In this document: piece by piece, positions 47,389 to 64,000 of the stretch
Layout of the letters: each line of letters starts with the position of its first letter
How positions within the stretch are numbered: position 1 is the stretch's first letter
Assembly: GCA_949752795.1 (NCBI GenBank)
Contig: OX457058.1
Span: 38,194,587 to 38,258,586, forward strand
DNA length: 64,000 nucleotides
From: Hyperoodon ampullatus
Taxonomy: Eukaryota; Chordata; Mammalia; Artiodactyla; Ziphiidae
Direction: 5' to 3'
Translations under genes and position numbers: made by a program
Notes under the pieces: model-generated
The model's input: only the letters and a program-made list of their open reading frames with translations
What the model was told of the DNA's origin: nothing
Databases searched by the model: none

Positions 47389-48660
47389 AACAATATTTTG
47401 AAAAATCTGCAGCAACTGTAATGTGTCGTGGACATATCTGTGATTGCTACTGGGGACAAAGCCCCAGGTGCTGCTGATACTACTGTGGCTGGTAGCCTAA
47501 CCTCATAATTGAAGGAAATGCTAAATTGCAGTAGGAGATTAGAAGAAATAATGAAAATGTTTTCCCCATTTAGGGAGTCCCTGATTTAAGCTGAGAACCT
47601 CTTCTCTCGGCATTTTGTTAAATATCAGTGGTATAAGGTTACGTGAAAAAGCCCAGATTTTAAGACGCTGAATTTTCATTTGCTGTATTTTTTGCCAAAA
47701 GAAAGAAACAATAATACATTTGTGTGTATATTAAGTACATCTAGAACAATGTATAAACAATATTTCATACTTAAAGAAAAGGGAAATGTATGGAAGGATC
47801 TAGGTTCAATGCCAGTGCAACCTTCACAAGCCTTGATCTGGGCTTCTCTCCGCCTCTCTGGGCGGGATCAGTCCGCTGGACAGGCGGAGGAGTGTGTTTC
47901 CCTGGGTATCCCCAAACCACACCCCTGAAAAATAACGAGGTCGGTTTCTCAAGTCAGTTCACGGTGTCCTGGCACACGCACGGCCTGGGAGGTGGGCGCC
48001 CACTTTTTGTGAGGCCTGAGTTTTGTCCCTAGTCAGCTGTGTGTCCTCAGGTCTGTCTCAAATCTCTCTGAGCCTCCCTTTCCTGGGTCTCCAGGATCCA
48101 ACTCCCAGGCTCTCGTTATCCACGTGGGCCATCTTCTGCGGCGCTTTGCAGTTTATCGGAGGCACCTGGAGCCACAGGCGGTGGATGCAGAGACAGGATC
48201 CCGCAAAGACTAGAAGGCAACCTCTGGTAGCTCCTCAGGCGCGGGGGAACCGGACGCACCGGGGCGAGGGCTTACTCTATCGGGCGGCAGATTCGGGTTC
48301 AACGAAAGGCAGTATTTTTACCCATCAGAATTGCCCAGGATGAAGAGGGAGGGGGTTCCCTTCAAACGTGAATCTCTGTTACTCCCACTTATCAGTTGAT
48401 TTAAAATCGGGGTTTCGGCGTAGGATGACCCCCCAACTCTACCAGCGTCGGGGTATGAGCCCGGAAGGTACATTTTAGAAAAGTACCACCACTCCCGCCC
48501 CCAGGGGAAGTAAGGGAGCAATATCAGTTGGACATACTGGGTGTCGAGTGTGGGGGTAGTTACTTCAGCATATCTTGGTGTTCCCAGACTTCCACGTGGG
48601 GTGGTAATCAGCGACAGCGTTTCGTAGTGTTCCAGTATTTAATTCCCAAGAATGAATTAA
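47389..48660. other. Intergenic, nothing recognised
   Basis: No repeat family or gene was recognised. CpG content begins to rise after about 48100 on the approach to the tRNA gene and the POLG promoter. Confidence 0.4.
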
Positions 48661-48663
48661 GCC

Positions 48664-48668
48664 AAAAA
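48664..48668 (-). terminator. Pol III terminator of the tRNA-Arg gene
   Basis: On the minus strand a TTTTT run lies 16 nt downstream of the tRNA 3' end, the expected distance and form of an RNA polymerase III terminator. Confidence 0.8.
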
Positions 48669-48684
48669 TCGTAAGTAAACCCTA

Positions 48685-48757
48685 CGACCGCGGCAGGACT
48701 CGAACCTGCAATCTTCTGATCCGAAGTCAGACGCCTTATCCATTAGGCCACGCGGCC
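48685..48757 (-). tRNA. tRNA-Arg (anticodon TCG)
   Basis: A 73-nt cloverleaf folds on the minus strand. The 7-bp acceptor stem is GGCCGCG/CGCGGTC (one G-U), with discriminator G. The D arm contains TGGCCTAATGG (A box). The anticodon stem is TCTGA/TCAGA around loop CTTCGGA, anticodon TCG at 48722-48724. The T stem is GCAGG/CCTGC, and the B box GGTTCGAGTCC is intact (48696-48706). There is no intron and no mismatch in the stems, so it looks functional. It decodes CGA (with A34-independent wobble to CGG). It is head to head with POLG, about 200 bp from the POLG promoter elements; a tRNA-Arg-TCG gene lies at the same place upstream of human POLG as I recall it. Confidence 0.96.
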
Positions 48758-48889
48758 GCCTGATACGTGAGGCTCTTTGGACAATCTAAAAAGTATTATT
48801 ACCGCCCACCGGCTTGCCCAGGACGAATCCACCTGCTTCTTGAGCAGGGGAGGTTGGACCTTGGTTCCCAGAGTTCCGCAGGGAAGGCC

Positions 48890-49540
48890 CACCCGGAAGT
48901 CCTTCCTCCCCACCCCGCGGGCGGACCGGTCCACTTTTGGCTCTCCTATTGGTCGCGCTGGGAGTCTTCCTCTTGCCTCTCGGGTAGCCGCGGGAGTGAG
49001 CGGGGCGCAGACGGGAAGTTGCGGCTGCCAGCGAGGCGGACTGCTCCGGTGCAGGCCACACGCCACCCCGAGGCTGCATAGGCCGCGCGGAGGGAGACGC
49101 CGCGTCGCCGGCCCGGGGTCGGGAGCCGCAGACCAGGAAGCACCGGGCGGACTGAGGTTTCCGGCGGGTTCGGCGTTGGGGGGAGGCCGAGTCCCTGAGC
49201 GGCGGCGCGGCCCCTCCCTCTCCAGCCAGGGAGCGAGGCCCTGAGCTGGGCGGAGGCTGGTCCCAGGGCGCACCGCGGCGCGGCCGCCGGGCTCAGGCTA
49301 GCGGTCGGGCGTGCCGGCGGCCGGGAGCGCGGGGGCCGCTGCCGACGCCCCCTGCAGGGCGCCCTGGGCCTGCTGGGCCCGGGCTCAGGCGTGTGTGGGG
49401 GCTCCGCGGGACGGCGGCCCACCTGGCGGGTTCGAATCCGGGCGCTGTCTCCTAAGGGCGCTAGGCCCTCGGGCTGCGGCGGTCGCGATAACGGCAGCCA
49501 CCATTTGCCGAGGACTTGAAGAGGGCCGGGCTGCGCGGCG
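48890..49540 (+). promoter_or_regulatory. POLG: POLG promoter CpG island and probable exon 1
   Basis: CpG-dense sequence begins with an ETS site CCGGAAGT at 48893-48900 and an inverted CCAAT box (attgg) at 48948-48952. No TATA box is present, which fits a housekeeping mitochondrial gene. Transcription probably starts shortly downstream of 48950. In mammals POLG exon 1 is non-coding. Its 3' end is not settled here: candidate donors are GGA|GTGAGC near 49003 and ACAG|GTAGAA at 49578/49579, the latter inside a MIR. Confidence 0.6.
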
Positions 49541-49554
49541 TGTTCGCCCTGTGT

Positions 49555-49700
49555 CACCCAAACAGCCCTGTATGACAGGTAGAATCCGTAACCCCATTTT
49601 ACAGAGTAGGAAATTGGGGCCTAAGGAGCTTACCCAAGGTCACACGTCTCGTAAGAGCCAGAGCCGGCATTCAAAGCCGCGTCCTCCTATCCAGAGTCTG
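49555..49700 (-). repeat. MIR element in the POLG 5' region
   Basis: The inverted MIR core ('accccattttacagagtagg', 'cttacccaaggtcacacg') lies about 230 bp upstream of POLG exon 2. It is followed by an oppositely oriented MIR and then by the MIR-derived leader of exon 2. Confidence 0.85.
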
Positions 49701-49729
49701 CCCTCTTAACCACGGCCGTCACCTTCCCT

Positions 49730-49865
49730 GATGAACTTACGTGAACCTCAGTTTTCCTCAGGAAGGGTATTGCTATTTCCCAAGGTTGTTTGATGATTCA
49801 CTGAGAAAATGTACCTAAAGGCGCCTGGCACACTGCCTGGGCCGCAGAAAATGCTCATGGAATGA
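49730..49865 (+). repeat. MIR element in the POLG 5' region
   Basis: The plus-strand MIR 3' part is seen in 'gtgaacctcagttttcctca', 'tgatgattcactgagaaaat' and 'gcgcctggcacactgcctgg'. Confidence 0.8.
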
Positions 49866-49931
49866 TGGCTCTTAATATCACACATGTTACGTGTGTCATT
49901 AGTAACACTGTATATCATCTGTCTCCTTTAG

Positions 49932-50090
49932 GATTTGTGGTGGAAGGCAGGCATGGTCAGAACCATTTCACTGACAGGAAAACAGAGACAGGACGTGTCT
50001 CTCTCCACGTCTCTCAGCCAGTAGAAGCTGCCAAGCTGGAGCCCAAAGCCAGGTGTGCTGACTCCCAGCGGGGGGCTCCCTGCACCAACC
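49932..50090 (+). other. POLG: POLG exon 2 5' leader, partly MIR-derived
   Basis: The acceptor tctcctttag|gatttgtgg places the exon 2 start at 49932. The leader from about 49960 to 50085 follows an inverted MIR consensus ('catttcactgacaggaaaac', 'ctgactccc'). This agrees with the published account that a MIR insertion in the placental POLG leader created the POLGARF start. The leader holds a 23-codon uORF and then the CUG start of POLGARF before the POLG AUG at 50091. Confidence 0.8.
49953..50024 (+). CDS. Upstream ORF in POLG leader (23 codons)
   Basis: An ATG at 49953 (context gcATGg) opens a 23-codon frame that ends at TAG 50022-50024, 11 nt before the POLGARF CUG and 66 nt before the POLG AUG. 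In human POLG a short uORF upstream of the CUG is reported to set the ratio of POLG to POLGARF, and this one fits that position. The peptide has no recognisable domain, so its role is presumably translational. Confidence 0.75.
   Translation: MVRTISLTGKQRQDVSLSTSLSQ

Positions 50091-64000
<13,910 letters not shown>

Noticed and set aside
49862..50035. ATG at 49862 as the start of the POLGARF frame
   Set aside because: It lies upstream of the exon 2 acceptor at 49931/49932, in intron 1, so it is not in the spliced mRNA. The CUG at 50036 has better context and matches the known start.

Overview
The window is mammalian nuclear DNA, most likely from a cetacean. Intron-split genes, CpG islands, many ancient MIR repeats and L1 elements mark it as mammalian. 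The cetacean call rests on about eight tRNA-derived CHR-type SINEs (head cttccctggtggcgcagtgg), the family of whales, hippos and their relatives. Gene order (MIR9-3, then a tRNA-Arg-TCG, then POLG, with the first two opposite in strand to POLG) matches the human 15q26.1 interval between RHCG and FANCI.

Positions 1-25000 form a gene-poor regulatory domain with five CpG-rich blocks (about 3.4-5.6, 11.0-11.9, 14.1-15.5, 20.4-21.7 and 22.9-24.7 kb). The only gene that can be assigned with certainty is the intact microRNA hairpin MIR9-3 on the minus strand at 14975-15064. Its host lncRNA (MIR9-3HG) probably starts in the 20.4-21.7 kb island, where a CRE lies upstream of a strong minus-strand splice donor. 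A second CRE plus CCAAT box lies 0.4 kb upstream of the hairpin.

Positions 25000-48600 are intergenic and repeat-rich: CHR SINEs in both orientations, a 5'-truncated L1 nested in an older SINE, two short L1 3' ends, MLT1-like, MLT2-like and another LTR-like element, MIRs, and a DNA-transposon-like element carrying a SINE flanked by an unusually long (about 110 bp) duplication.

Positions 48600-64000 hold a tRNA-Arg(TCG) gene on the minus strand, head to head with the POLG promoter, then POLG itself on the plus strand. Eighteen complete coding exons (2-19) and the start of exon 20 can be placed base by base, all with GT-AG introns and an open frame, giving 1043 codons before the window cuts the gene. 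The exonuclease domain, linker and polymerase motifs A and B are present; motif C lies beyond the edge. The same mRNA carries a 23-codon uORF and an intact CUG-initiated overlapping frame (POLGARF, 250 codons) that uses exon 2 and the start of exon 3. The human polyglutamine tract is replaced here by polyproline in POLG and polyalanine in POLGARF.
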